This document shows positions 33,313 to 46,718 of a DNA stretch of 64,000 nucleotides, in pieces. The stretch is from positions 30,080-94,079 of the forward strand of contig WTPW01000685.1 of NCBI GenBank assembly GCA_009809945.1. Direction: 5' to 3'. The number at the start of each line of letters is the position of its first letter. Positions within the stretch are counted from its first letter, which is position 1. The notes beneath the pieces were generated by a model that worked only from the letters and a program-made list of their open reading frames with translations, was not told the DNA's origin and made no database searches. Origin of the DNA: Gigaspora margarita (taxonomy: Eukaryota > Glomeromycota > Glomeromycetes > Diversisporales > Gigasporaceae). The position numbers and the translations under genes are program-made.

Positions 33313-35610
33313 GTATGCAATATACACAATAGATGATGCGCACGAAAGAGTTTAACCAAATTTTTGAAATATTTAGGATGTGGGCTATTAATCAACCGCT
33401 AGCAGCCGCTTAGTCGATATTTTAGTAGGACAGCATGGGGCTTAAATCACTATTGTCAATAAGTTTAATTTAATCTAAGATGATGAATTGTTTTTCTATA
33501 AATAAATAATATTTATCGCAATACGTGAGTTTAATATTGCTATAATATTATTTATATAAAGTTACTGCAGGTTATATACTGTTTGCACTGCAACTATATC
33601 ATGAGACAATTGATTAAATCATTTTGTTACATATGAATGGCAAAAAGAGTGTAGAAATAGCAATTTACTATTTTGTCTGGTAAATAAATTACGAATAAAT
33701 AATTTAATACAAATAAATCGAAGTGACACGATAGTTATTGTGAATAAATAAACCCAATGAAAGATTAAATCTTTGTAATAATATTTTTTGGCCTTAAATA
33801 AAAGCAACTCAACAAAAGCTTGATCAAATTTATTACAAACTTTCTTAAATGAATTTACAAGTTTTAGAATACTTTTAAAAAAATTTTTTTACTAAATTTA
33901 TTAAGTTATAGTGTATCAGTGCTACTCCCAATGTCTATCAAGTTTTATTAAGAGATGATTTGCCTAATTACTACGCCGATCAGGAAGAAAGTTATTTTTG
34001 TTTAATAGTTCAGAAATTAGAAACAATTTGATGTGTCTCTACTCTTCCCATTTTGTGGGTACGTTAAGTTTAGTATTTCTTTTAGTAGCACTAAAGAATT
34101 TATTCGGTTTTTATGCTGACAATTTTTAAAAGTGAGATAATAAATTTATTAATTCCAATAAGTTAAATGCAAAATTTTATTCTCAAGTTTTACCAGTTAG
34201 TGGTTTAAATACGTGAATTAACACGAAATATGAAGATAAATGCTTAAAGGTACTTTAATACACTAATAAAAGATAATTTTAGTGGCAAATATTAGAAAAT
34301 TTAAAATGGCCAAATAAATTATAACAGCTTATCTTTAAAACAATTAATATAGGTTAATATTCACAAGACAGTATATATTCTTAGAGATTTTTGTAGTTAC
34401 AGTATTTTGCAAACTTAACATTCTTGTTGAATAGTCTCATTTTATAGATTTTGATTTATTTAAAGAAAAGGATAACCACAAAGTAAAAGATATAATATAT
34501 GGAAATTTACCTTATGCAGCCCCAAAAGTATTAAAAAGTCAAACATATAAATCAATGATCGATACTATGGTTTGATATTGTGACAGAAATAACAATCAGA
34601 CAAAGACTTTACCGTTTGATTATAATTAACTTTGATGATTTATGTTAAACAAAGCTACTAAGGCAAAATTTTAAACAAGATGCGACCCGATCTTTTATTA
34701 AATTAGCTAAGATATGTATGGTTCCAGATCTAAAAAAGGACCTACTATCAAAGATATTGCTTTAAACTTTCATAGATATAAAGATTCCTATGATAAAACC
34801 AATAATATTTGTCGATATTAAAAAGAATTACGATCACAGTTATTAAATAAAAATATCTGTAACAAATGATTTGTAACAAATAAAAAATGGTCTAATAATA
34901 AAATCGATACATTTTTTTAATTTCATATGCATACAATCATGGTGTCACGGACTGGTCAATGGCCAATCTTGACGTGACCAGTTTGACAAACTTGATCAGT
35001 CTGGTCCAAGTATTTTGATTAGTTAAATTGGTTGGACGATATAATACAGTTGAACCTCCTAAAACCGATACTGTCAAAACTGATAGCCCGTCAAATATGA
35101 TAAAACATTAATCTACCAAGTCGGTTTTTGCTATATGATTCTAAAAGTTTATCATAGTTTCAAATCTGATAACCTCTCAATACCGATCAAAACCTGCTCA
35201 CCATACATACCGGTTTTGGGAGGTTCAACTGTAAATGAAATAATAATAGTTTTGTTAGAATACATTAGTAGAAACAAAATGGAAGAAGAAAAGAACTAAT
35301 TAAATGAGTTTAAACAGATTTTAAAGATATTTACATAAAAAAAAAAAAAGATAGAGTAAGTTTGATAATTGCATTAAGGATAAAAATTTCAATAAGGTAG
35401 CCCAAATAAGATATCATTTATTTGGAAATCGTGCTAGGATTATTCTTTATTTTAATTATTATGAATTTTAAATATCAATGGATATAAAAAAGATCACATA
35501 AAATTAAGATTTTTTGATAACTTCCTTAAAAAAAAATGCAATAATTAATTTGAATGAAATAAATTTAAAACTCCCTAAATTAAATAAGACTAAAGTTTAA
35601 TAATTGCACT
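33313..35610. repeat. 5'-flank of copy 2 and 3'-flank of copy 3
   Basis: Rejoins the duplicated upstream block (GATGATGCGCACGAAAGAG at about 33332), then from about 33640 the unit-3 counterpart of the 3'-flank. No gene seen apart from the MITE at 35047. Confidence 0.6.
35047..35231. mobile_element. pogo/Tigger-like MITE, unit 3
   Basis: Best-preserved copy: CAGTTGAACCTCCTAAAACC and ACCGGTTTTGGGAGGTTCAA as inverted ends, TA at both borders. Confidence 0.7.
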
Positions 35611-36716
35611 TTAATTCTTTTTTTGAATTTGGAATATTTCATATTCTGATACTGAAAACGGTTCTTTTGCATTTCTAATTGCTATTTCATATGCATATTG
35701 CCTACATACACATCCATTTTGATCACATTTAGCATTCATACGAAGATCACCTTCAAGACTAATTGCACCAAAACATGGACCAACACAAGGAAAATTAAAA
35801 ATTGCAGAGTATGTTTTTTTTACCCGACTTAAAATGGAAGTATGAACAGCGCCATTTTTCAAAGAAAAAATAAAGCTATCATTGCAATTTTTCCAACTAA
35901 TTAATTTATCCCATTGAGTTGGATTATAACCGCCAAGAATTTCATCAGTATCTTTAACCTTCATTACCACAATAGTGTTTTCTTGATTGTCACATAACTT
36001 CCAAAATGTAGAGGGAGTAAAACCATCTCTAGATCCGCGAAGAAGTAATTTAGATTTCTACTATTGAATATGGTTTAGCTTTTTTATCAATCCATGATGC
36101 AATTTCGGCTGCATGTTCTTCATTAATAACTGTTGAAAATGTTTCCATCGTACGCGTTGGTAATGTGGGTGTCAAAGTTATTCGAGGTGGAAGAATTATT
36201 GATGATATTTCTCGATTTGAATTGGCAACTCTTTTCATTATGTCTTTCCAAAGATTTCTTTCTAGGATTATTTGATATCATCTCCAGGTATTTGAAAGTA
36301 GCGAATATGAGGTAAACAATTTTGTAAAGTAGTTTTTAAAGCTTGAAAATTTTCAGGGGTCCAATCCTCAGAGTCTAATGGTAAGCCTTGATTTTGGGCA
36401 ATACCCCATTTAATTACATAATTCCAAACTTTTAATTCCTCCATTTGAAATCATCTCGTTTAATAAGGGATATAATGCATTTTCTTGAAGTGATGTAAAA
36501 TCATCAGAGTCAAAAATCTTAGTTGGATATTTTACCAAAAAATCATTACACCATTTTTGCAAATTTTGAAATTGATTATTTTGAAAGCTTTTTTGATAAG
36601 TTTGTGTAAAATGTAAACGAAGCCAGTGGGATTTTTATTCAATCAAATGTATCTCAAGGAATGCAGTCAATTCTTCAAGAAAAACTCATTAGCCATAATC
36701 AAAAGATCAAAAATGA
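35611..36716 (-). pseudogene. BTB-TLDc copy 3, BTB exon lost, several deletions
   Basis: The C-terminal TLDc part (35970-35611) is open. Towards the 5' side there are small deletions at about 36055, 36277, 36449 and 36470, and the BTB exon plus intron are gone: exon 2 joins directly to upstream sequence (CAGCACGAAATGATT) at about 36720. The sequence still aligns with copies 4 and 5. Not functional. Confidence 0.88.
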
Positions 36717-38303
36717 ATGATCCTTCAGCAGCACGAAATGATTCTATAAATAGGAAAAGGTTGCACAAATGGTTACATCTAAATATCTCATGATTTGCAG
36801 GGTTCAAATAAATACGGAAAAGAAAATGATAGATTATGCGCACGAACGAGCTTAATTAAATTTATGAAATTTTCCCGAAATATTTCGGATGTGGGCCATT
36901 AATCATCCGTTAGCCAGCTGCTTATTCGATATTTTAGTCGGAATGCATGTGGCTTAAATCATCAAATTCGTTTATGATTGTGCATTTACGTATATTATCA
37001 ATTTTGTACGTAGCGTAAACTTAAAACTTTTAATAAGAATGCTCTCCTCAAATTTATGCCAGTCTGGTGGAGCAGTAATCACGCCTTAGCAAATTCACGG
37101 GACTCAACATTAAATCACAGTTAACGAAGATTAACAATGTCGTGTTAAGTTGAAATGATAAGAAAAAATGAGCATATTTTAAGTTAATATATTGAATTCA
37201 ATCGTTTGTATAATTATGAAATAGTTACACCAAATAACTTTAAAGTGACAAATAATTAATTTTTTGCAACATTTTATGATCTCCATTTTATTAATTGTTC
37301 TTTTTTATCAGAGTGAATAGTTTAAGGATCATGATTTTCCTTCATTTAAAATAGGGCGTGACTTTTTAACCCAATTAGACCACCCAACTTCGCTGTTTAA
37401 CAAATCCGACTTGAACGCGGATCATAACATAATTTTTAATACGTGATAAATCTGTGTTACAGTTATTACCATACAAAAAGGAATCAATCGTGAGAATGAA
37501 AGCAAATTTAATGCGTAATATCTTGTAATAAATTTTTTCAAAGCGCTAAGACGTTAGGATCCGGCATTTTGGTAATCATTTTTGATTTCTTGCAAAAAAA
37601 TATTAATCTCTCATTCTGCTCAACCGAAAAACCATCAGCTTCTTCATTCTGTTCAATTAAACCATCAAATTCATTCAGCTCAACCGAAAAATCATCACTT
37701 CATCATTTTGTAAATACGAAACTATTTATTAATTCAACAAACAAAAAAATAGCATACTTTGAAGATACTTCTAATATTTTATCATATGATTCTGAGTTTG
37801 TAAATTGCCCTTTGTAACTTGACCTAAATAATAATAATATTAAATAAATAAATAAAGTGCAGATAAATTGTAGGAAATCATAATCTTTATCGAATTAATC
37901 AGAAATATATTGATATTTGTATGTATCGATATTATTAAAAAAAAAAAAAAAAAAATGAAAATATAAAAAAATTTATGTTTGTTAACTCCATATACGGTAC
38001 TAATACGAAATTTTCATCGTAACTTCAAAATATCGTTATTAAATGCATTCGAAGTTCATCTATATTTTTGAAATGTTGTTACCGTTGAGAAAGGGTATAG
38101 AATCTAATAAAGGCAATATTATAAATTAGTATGGAAATATTAATTGTATACGTGCTGACGAACAATAATAAAAAAGTTAATTATATTAATTATATCGACT
38201 TTATGCTTACGTATTTAAAGTACTAATCATTCTGCATGATCGATAAATTAAAATTAATTTTGATCGCTGAGGCTTATGCCACCAACCTGGCACACATTCA
38301 AGA
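36717..38303. repeat. upstream block and module X, copy 1
   Basis: After the upstream block, 37040-38300 recurs at 41690-43011 and 51440-52769. A short frame at 37569-37817 (SFCSTEKPSASSFCS) has counterparts in the other two. The minus strand also has an acidic frame there (ELNEFDGLIEQNEEADGFSV). Neither is shown to be expressed. Confidence 0.6.
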
Positions 38304-38923
38304 CGTGCTGCATTTTCTTGAAGTGATGTAAAATCTTCAGAGTCAAAAATCATATAGTTGGATACTTTACCAAAAAATCATTACACCATTTTTGCAAATT
38401 TTAAAATTGATTATTTTGAAAACTTTTTTGATAATTTGTGTATAATGTAACGAAGCCAGTGGGATTGTTTTCCAATCAAGTGCCTCCCAAGGAATTTAGT
38501 CAATTCTCAAGTAAAAACAAATTAGTCACAATCAAAATATCAAAATGAATGATGTATCTTGTTTTTACAGTAAAATTACTCTTCTGTAAATATATCGGTA
38601 TTAGATTAATAAAATTTGAAAGATTAGTACTTGTGCATGTAATAAATGTCATGATAAATGTATTGAATAACACACTTAATTATGACTTCAAATTGTTCAG
38701 TAGACATATGCTTTGAATTAATGGTTTTTATATTACTATTAACTTTGCAGATTTTTGTAATTGTTACGAAAATGCAAAGATCATATCTCAAAATATTTGA
38801 ATGTGCTTGAAACATTCTTGCATTAGATGACTCTCCTATATTAATAATTATATTGAAATCTTTATCATCAAGAAGTTCAAGATAGTCATTTGAAAGTTTT
38901 TCAAAGAATTTCTCGCCATTTCG
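38304..38923 (-). pseudogene. 5'-half fragment of BTB-TLDc gene
   Basis: Carries the BTB exon (start region at about 38917), the short intron and the first third of exon 2, ending abruptly at about 38304 where module X begins. Many small indels. Matches fragments at 43012 and 52770 with the same truncation point. Confidence 0.8.
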
Positions 38924-38939
38924 TCAAATATAGTATGCA

Positions 38940-39053
38940 CTATAGATGCCTGTTGAAATGACAAAACCAGACGAAACCATAAGTTTCGTCAATGATGAAA
39001 CTTGTTGAAATTTATGGTTCATCAGATTTTGTCATTTCGTCAGGCATCTATAG
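38940..39053. repeat. 114-bp hairpin at a unit junction
   Basis: CTATAGATGCCTG and CAGGCATCTATAG at the ends, with inner arms AAATGACAAAA and TTTTGTCATTT. It sits exactly between the truncated fragment of unit 3 and the start of unit 4. Confidence 0.75.
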
Positions 39054-39157
39054 TTGGCACGGACCGGTCAATAGTCAATTTTGACGTGACCAGTTTGACA
39101 AACTTGATCAGTCTGGTCCAAGTGTTTTCATTAGTTAAATTGTTGGGTGATATAATA

Positions 39158-39343
39158 CATTTGAACCTCCCAAAACCGATCCTGTCAAAACTGATAGCTT
39201 GTCAAATATGATAAAAAATTAATCTACCAAGTCGGTTTTTGCTATATGATTCGAATTGTTTATAATGATTTCAAATCTGATAACCTCTCAATACCGATAC
39301 AAAGCGTGCCCAACATGCATACCGATTTTGGGTGGTTCAACTG
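39158..39343. mobile_element. pogo/Tigger-like MITE, unit 4
   Basis: CATTTGAACCTCCCAAAACC at left, GGTTCAACTG at right, as in the other units. Confidence 0.65.
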
Positions 39344-39793
39344 TAAATTAATTTGAAATAATAATAGTTTTGTTAGAATGCATTAGTGAAAAAACAAAAT
39401 GGAAAAAGAAAAGGACTAATTAAATGAGTTTTAAAGATATTTACATAAAAAAAAAAACGATAGATTAAGTTTGATAATAGCATTATTAAGGATAGCAATT
39501 ACTATAAGATAGCCCAAATAAGATATCATTGATTAGAAAATTGTGCTAGAATTATTCTTTATTTTTATTACGAATTTTAAAGATCAATGGATATAAAAAA
39601 GATCATATAAAATTTTGCTGAATTATTCTTTATTTTTATTACGAATTTTAAAGACAATGGATATAAAAAAGATCATATAAAATAAGATTCTTTGATAACT
39701 TCCTTAAACAAAAGCAATAATTAATTTGAATGAAATTAATTTGAAACACCCAAAATTAAATAGGACTAAAGTTTAATAATTGCTAATTGCACT

Positions 39794-41311
39794 TTAATAC
39801 TTTTTTTGAATTTGGAATATTTCATATTCTGATACTGAAAATCGATATTTTGTATTTCTAATTGCAATTTCATATGCAAATTGCCTACATTCGCATCCAA
39901 TTTGATCAAAATTATCAAACATACAAAGATCACCTCCAAGCAATAATCTGCCAAAACATGGACCACAGTCAGAATGATTATAAATTGCATTAGTATTTTT
40001 TACACGACTTAAAATAGAGGAAAGAATAGCGCCATTTTTCATAGAAAAAATAAAGCTATCATTGCTATGTGTCCAGGAATCTTTTGATTTATCCCATTGA
40101 GTTGGATTATAACCGCCAAGAATTTCATCAGTATCTTTAACCTTCATTACTACAACAGTATTTTTTTGCTTGTCACATAATTTCCAAAATGTAGCGGCAG
40201 TAAAACCATCTCTAGTTCCGCGAAGAAGTAATTTAAATTTATATGGATTGTTTTCTATTAAATATGGATTAGCTTTTTTATCAATCCATGATGCAATTTC
40301 GGCTGCATGTTTTTCATTAATAACTGCTGAAAATGTTTCCATCGTGCGCGTTGGTAATGTGGGTGTCAAAATTATTCGAGGTGGAAGAATTATTGATGAT
40401 ATTTCTCGATTTGGATTGGCAACTCTTTTCATTATGTCTTTCCAAATATTTCTTTCTAGGATTGTTTGATATGGTTCTATATTATCAACAATATCATCTC
40501 CAGGTATTTGAAAGTAGCGAATATGAGGTAAACAATTTTGTAAAGTAGTTTTTAAAGCTTGAAAATTTTCAGGAGTCCAATCTTCAGAGTCTAATGGTAA
40601 GCCTTGATTTTGGGCAATACCCCATTTAATTACATAATTCCAAACTTTTAATTCCTCCATTTGTAAATCATCTCGTTTAATAAGGGATACTAATGCATTT
40701 TCTTGAAGTGATGTAAAAACATCAGAGTCAAAAATCTTAGTTGGATACTTTACCAAAAAGTCATTACACCATTTTTGCAAATTTTGAAATTGATTATTTT
40801 GAAAGCTTTTTTGATAAGTTTGTGTAAAATGTAAACGAAGCCAGTGGGATTTTTCTTCAATCAAATGATTCTCAAGGAATTTAGTCAATTCTTCAAGAAG
40901 AAACTCATTAGCCATAATCAAAAGATTAAAAATGAATGATGCATCTTGATTTTCCAGTAAAATTACTCCACCGTAAATATATCTGTATTAAATTAATAAA
41001 TTTTGCAAGATTAGTTTTTGCGTATATAATAAATATTATGATAAGTGTGCCATAACTCACTTAATAATGAATTCAAATTGTTCAGTAGAGGTATGTTTTA
41101 AATTAATTGTTTTTATATTACTATTATCTTTGCTTGTTTTTGCTAATTCATTACGAAAATACAAAGATCTATATCTTAAAATATTTGAATGTGCTTGAAA
41201 TATCCTTGAATTTGATGATTCTCCTATTTTAATAATTACATTGAAATCTTCTTTATCATCAAGAAGTTCAAGATAATTATTTGAAAGTTTTTCAAAGAAT
41301 TTCGTCGCCAT
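39794..41311 (-). CDS. BTB-BACK-TLDc protein, copy 4, intact
   Basis: Exon 1 41311-41061 (251 nt), intron 41060-40983 (78 bp, GTGAGT..TACAG), exon 2 40982-39794; predicted 479 aa. Same domain order as copy 2: split BTB (residues 1-110), BACK-like helices, C-terminal TLDc. The short intron is probably the ancestral form. The most variable part against copies 2 and 5 is the loop between SRVKNTN and YAYEIAIRN-like sequence near the C-terminus. A direct repeat of the 3'-flank (ATTATTCTTTATTTTTATTACG) occurs twice at 39553-39648, just downstream. Confidence 0.9.
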
Positions 41312-43011
41312 TTCTGTCAAATTTAGTATGTACTTATGTACGTACGTATGTACAGCACGAAATGATTTTATAAATAGGAAACACGGTTGCACAAATGGTT
41401 ACATGACACAGCAGATCTAAATATCTCATGATTCACAGGGTTCAGATAAATCCGGAAAAGAAAATGAATAAACATAATAGATTATGCGTACGACGAGCTT
41501 AACTAAATTTGTGAAAATTTCCCGAATTATTTCGGATGTGGGCCATTAATCATCCGTTCGCCAGCCGCTTAGTCGATATTTAGTCGGAATGCATGTGGCT
41601 TAAATCATCAAATTCGAATGTGATTGTGCATTTACATATCTGATGATCTTATCAATTTTATACGTAGCGTAAACTTATAAAACTTTAATAAGAATGCTCC
41701 CCCAAATTTGCGCCAGTTTGGTTGCACAGTTAGCCCGCCTTAGCAAATCCACGGGACTCAACATTTAATCACGGTTAACGATGTCGCGTTAAATTGAAAT
41801 GATAAGGAAAAAATGTGCATAATTTAGGTTAATTTAAGTTAATATATTGAACTCAATTGTTTGTGTAGTTGTGAAATAGTTACACCAAATAACTTTGAAA
41901 TGACAAATAATTTGCAACATTCTTGCCCAAACCATGATCCCTTTTATTAATTATTCTTTTTTATTAGAGGAAATAGTTTAAGGATCATGGTTTTCCTTCA
42001 TTTAAAATAGTGCGTGACTTTTAACCACCCAACTTACGCTGTTTAACCAATCCGACTTGAACGCGGATCATAACATAATTTTTAATACGTGATAAATCTG
42101 TGTTACAGTTATTATCATATAAGAAGGAATTCAATCGTGAGATTGAAAGCAAATTAGATGCGCAATATCTTGTATTAAATTTATTCAAAGCGGTATGACA
42201 TTATGATCCGGCATTTTGGTAATCATTTTTGATTTCTTGCAAGAAAAAATTAATCTCTCATTCTGCTCAACCGAAAAACTATCAGCTTCTTCATTCTGTT
42301 CAATTAAACCATCAAATTCATTCAACTTAACCGAAAAATCATCACTTCTTCATTTTGTAAATACGAAACTATTTATTAATTTAACAAAAAAAAAAAAAAG
42401 CATACTTTGAAGTTACTTCTAATATTTTATCATATGATTCTGATTTTTGTAAATGATCTTGCGAAATAGAACGAGGTTATAGCGAAGCATAAAAGAATTT
42501 GTCTTTTGCAACTTGACCTAACAATAATAATGATAATAAATAAATAAATAAATAAAAAAAGAGCAGATAAATTATAGGAAATTATAAGATTTATAGAATT
42601 AATCAGAAATATATCGATATTTTTAAAAAAAAAATGAAAAAAATCTAAATGAATATAGAAATAAATTTTTATTTGTTAATCCATAACTAACACGAATTTA
42701 TCGTCGTCACTTCAAAATATCGTTATTAAATGCATTCGAAGTTCAACGTTGAGAAAGAGTTTGGAAAAGGCAATATTATAAATTATAAATTAGATGGAAA
42801 TATTAATTATAGTTCGTATACGTATACGTGCTGACAACAGTAATAAGGTGCTGACGTACAGTAATAAAAAAGTTAATTATATTGATAATATCGATTTTAT
42901 ACTTACGAACATAAAGAACTACGCATTCTGCATGATCGATAGATTACAATTAATTTTGATCGCTGGGGTTTATGCCAATTGCGCCACCAACCTGGCACAC
43001 ATTCAAGACGT
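41312..43011. repeat. upstream block and module X, copy 2
   Basis: Upstream block to about 41690, then module X. Counterpart short frame at 42216-42410. TAAATAAATAAATAAAT-type runs at about 42536. No convincing gene. Confidence 0.6.
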
Positions 43012-43760
43012 GTTACATTTTCTTGAAGTGATCTAAAATCTTCAGAGTCAAAAATCTTAGTTGGATACTCTACCAAAAAGTCATTACACCATTTTTGCAA
43101 ATTTTGAAATTTGATTATTTTGAAAGTTTTTGATAATTTGTGTAAAATGTAAATAAAGCAAGTGTGATTTTTTTTCCAATCAAGTGCTTCTCGAGGAATT
43201 TAATCAATTTTCAAGAAGAAAACAATTAGCCACAATCAAAATATCAAAGATGAATGATGCATCTTGATTTACCAGTAAAAATAACTCCACCGCAAATATA
43301 TCGGCATTAGATTAATAAAATTTGAAAGATTAGTTCTTGTGCATAAATTAATGTCATGATAAATGTATTATACAACTCACTTAATAGTGACTTCAAATTG
43401 TTCAGTAGAAATATGGTTTAGATTGATAGTTTTTATATTACTATCAACTTTGCAGATTTTTTGTAATCGTTACGAATATGCAAAGATCTATATCTTCAAA
43501 TGCAAGGACACATTCAAATATTTTAAGACTCTCCTATTTTAACAATTACCATAAAAATCTCGAAATAGCGGGCATGGGCGTTATTTCGAATCTTGGCCTG
43601 AATTAAGATTAATTCGGGCCGAAAATTGTAATTTCACCCCTGCGCGTTATTACGAGATTTTACGGTACATTGAAATCTTCTTTATCATTAAGAAGTTCAA
43701 GATAGTCGTTTGAAGTTCAAGATAGTTGTTTGAATGGTTTTCAAATAATTTCTCCGCCGT
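43012..43760 (-). pseudogene. 5'-half fragment of BTB-TLDc gene, with MITE
   Basis: Same truncation point as 38304 and 52770. Exon 2 start and BTB exon recognisable, many indels, and the BTB exon is interrupted by the 117-bp MITE at 43549-43665. Confidence 0.8.
43549..43665. mobile_element. 117-bp MITE, TA target
   Basis: Ends CCATAAAAATCTCG and complement CCGTAAAATCTCG, flanked by TA (43547-43548, 43666-43667). The interrupted BTB sequence (..TTACATTGAAATC) is continuous in every other copy, which proves the borders. Confidence 0.8.
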
Positions 43761-44130
43761 TTCGGTCAAAAATAGTATGTACGGTATATGTACAAACGTA
43801 TGCAGCTAAATATCACATGTTTCGCAGGGTTAAGATAAATCCGGAAAAGAAAATGAGAATATTATCAATTTTGTTCGTAGCATAAATTTACAACCTTTTA
43901 CAGCTGTTTTCATTATTCCTGGGACACCTATAAAAAAATTAGCCGAAAAATTTTCGGCCCGTAATTTTTTCGGCATAATAAATTCAATAAAAATTATATT
44001 TTTGAATTCGTTCAATTTTAATTTACTGTAATATTGATATAATNCTACGTCATAAATTAAATATATTTTTGAATTCGTTCAATTTTTATATTGATATAAT
44101 ATCTACGTCTAAATTACATCNTTGTTCCAA

Positions 44131-44700
44131 TTTCAAAAATTACCATAATAATGCAGTAATGTCAACATTATTAAAATTTCGTTTGAACGCTTGCCCAATA
44201 TGTTTAGTGTTTTTAATTTGTGCGAAAGTTTATGGAAAAGATTGTTCTTGTTAACCAATAAAACTTGACAAGAAATCTAAAAAAGGCTCCGGATATCAAA
44301 TTAGCTTTTATAGTAAATATTTTACACGAATAGGTGCTAGTTAGATACGATCAAGAATTCGTCGATTGGACTAAAAATTCAACTAAAGTCGAGATTCCAA
44401 AAAATCAAGACTTAATTAATGTGTGTCAAAAATGCGCTAAAAATTATGATCAACACAATCAAAGCGAAACAGTAGATCTAACAATTAAAGATTCTCTAGA
44501 ATCTTTATCGTCCATGGCAAATACTTTTTAGTTATCCGACTTGTATGAAGTGACTTCAACTGATTCAGAAATTAATAGTGAAAAAGATCCTGAATTGGAT
44601 ATTATTAACACGAAGGAACCTGAATCAGAGCTATTAACACGAAGGAACCTGAATTAGGAGCTATTAACACGAAAGAACCTTTTAAAAGTAAGATATAATA
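44131..44700 (+). pseudogene. unrecognised decayed coding fragment inside the Tc1-like element
   Basis: Begins near ATGTCAACATTATTAAAATT (about 44158) with a Cys-pair (NACPICLV). After stops it opens again at 44334-44531 (FVDWTKNS, VCQKCAKNYDQHNQ, TIKDSLESLSS) and ends in three imperfect copies of a GAACCTGAATTAGGAGCTAT-like unit (44610-44685). The CxxC pairs suggest a zinc ribbon. I do not recognise the family. Two N residues lie just upstream. Confidence 0.4.
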
Positions 44701-44866
44701 TATACAAAATATTTAAATATTTATTTGATANGTTTATAAAATAAAAATATGTATAAATATATAAAATATCACCTTTTTGTGCGTATATCCAAGTCGGTAT
44801 ATAGCCCTCCAAATTGTTGTAAGACTAATGTTACGTCCCAACCAAAGTTCCATCTCGGATTGTAAT

Positions 44867-45145
44867 TCATACAGGTTTTTCTTTCATTAAAACTTGAAGA
44901 TAATTTATATTATTCATGTTTAAAGAACGTGGTTTTCCTGAAAGCGATTGAAGTTTTTCAATACAACCATATCTTTGAAAATGCACAAGAACTCGACTTA
45001 TAGAAGACCTGCTAACACCTAAATGTTTTGCAATTTTTCGAGTTGATAGGCATTCTAAATTTTTTTCAATACTTTGCCAGCGAATGTGGTTTGAAAATAT
45101 CATATTTTTTGAAGTCAACAAGAAATGTGCATAATTTTTATTTAT
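44867..45145 (-). pseudogene. Tc1/mariner (IS630-type) transposase N-terminal fragment
   Basis: CLSTRKIAKHLGVSRSSISR is a classic helix-turn-helix, followed by SLSGKPRSL, the linker typical of Tc1-like DNA-binding domains. The catalytic DDE domain is missing. Its position inside TA-flanked inverted repeats fits. Confidence 0.75.
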
Positions 45146-45620
45146 ATTAGCCACCTGATTTTAAACTACGTATATATTACAGTATTATATCAATTTTTAT
45201 TGAATTTATTATGCCGAAAAAATTACCGGCCGAAAAATTTTTCGGCCAATTTTTTTATAGGTGTCCCAGTAATAATGAAAACAGCTGTAATAAGAATATT
45301 TTATGGGCAATGCTATTTTGCCCCTTTTTCGTCCTTTATACTCCTCCTAATTATAAATCTTTTCAGCTAATTTTCATATGCATAATATAAAAAGTAAATG
45401 ATTATAGTTCTTAATTTAAGATGATGGAATTGTTTTTCTATATAAATAATTAATATTAACGCAATACTTACGTAATCTTAATTTTACATTTTTTAGTTAT
45501 AATATTATTTATATAAAGGTACTGCAGGTTATATATTGTTTACACTGCAACTATATCATGCGACAATTGATTAAATCATTTTGTGAAATATAAATGGCAA
45601 AAAGGGAGGTAAAAATAATA

Positions 45621-45900
45621 GCGGTGATTATCACCGCTCTATAATAAATTTTTTAAAAAACTAAGATTAAAGGTTAGGGTTAGGGTTAAGATTAGGGTAG
45701 AAATGCATATTATATGTAAAGTTTTGCGTTAAAAACTTTACTTAGTGCCCGAAGATAAGTTATCACAGTAAAATATTTTTTTGCCAAAGATTTTTTAGAT
45801 TTTTTCTTAGTTTCGTTATTTTTTTTTGTTTGGTTACACAAGATCTTACGATCTAATTGGTTGGACATATGAGCGGTGATGATCACCGCCGGTGAGATTT
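45621..45900. mobile_element. 280-bp MITE with telomere-like tract
   Basis: Perfect 8-bp duplication AAATAATA (45613-45620, 45901-45908); the empty site is at about 57835. Ends carry the palindrome GCGGTGATTATCACCGC, and the right end also CACCGGCGGTGATCATCACC on the complement. GGTTAGGGTTAGGGTTAAG lies at 45672-45690. Related to 62773-63118. Confidence 0.8.
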
Positions 45901-46718
45901 AAATAATATAACTGATTACTGTAATGTAAATAAATCTAATGATATATAGTTAAAAATTTTTATGCTTATTAAATAAGTTATTGTGAATAAAATAAAACCA
46001 ATAAAAGATTAAATCATTTTTTGGACTTTTAAATAAAACAACTTAATAAAAACTTTATCAAATTATTACAAACTTTCTTAATGAATTTACAAGTTTTAGA
46101 ATTGTTTTAAAAAATTTTTTTAACTAAATTTATTAAGTTATTTTGTGAGTTATTTTTGTTTAATAGTTCAAGAAATTAGAAACAATTTGGTGTGTCCCTA
46201 CCAGTGATGGCAAATGACCTGGTCATTTGCAAATTTTTCAAATGACCTCAAATGACCCTGAAATGACTGGTCATTAATGGTCATCTCAATTTTGGGTCAT
46301 TTAGAAATGACTCGTGACCAAATGACCATGGTCATTTAGAAATGACCGAGGTCATTTGAGGGTCATTTAGTCATTAGGCCATCGTGCATATAGAGTTTGT
46401 ATCCCATATCTAATAATTTTTTACATAGATTGATCAACTTTAACTGTATAATGATAATGCATACGAGGTTTCAAAGTAAGTTGAGTTGGGCTAGGTATTT
46501 GTAGACTCGGGCCAAACCCAATAAAAGTTTGTATGCCCGGCCCCACATAGGAATGGTAAATAACTCGATCGTTTGATCGAAATTTACCATGATCATTTTG
46601 GTTATTAAGTTCATTTAGTTCATTGGCATATAAAATAATTTTATTGGTTGAATCGCTCGTATAAAAAGTTATCAAACTTTATTGCTTTCCTTATTGATAT
46701 AGATTAAGTCCCAAATTT

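Larger units (their letters stand above)
43901..45287. mobile_element. Tc1/mariner-like element with long inverted repeats
   Basis: About 95-bp ends starting CAGCTGTTTTCATTATT and continuing CTGGGACACCTATAAAAAAA, flanked by TA (43899-43900, 45288-45289). The empty form is seen at about 24760 and 57515. It holds a transposase N-terminal fragment on the minus strand and an unrelated decayed coding piece on the plus strand. Confidence 0.8.
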
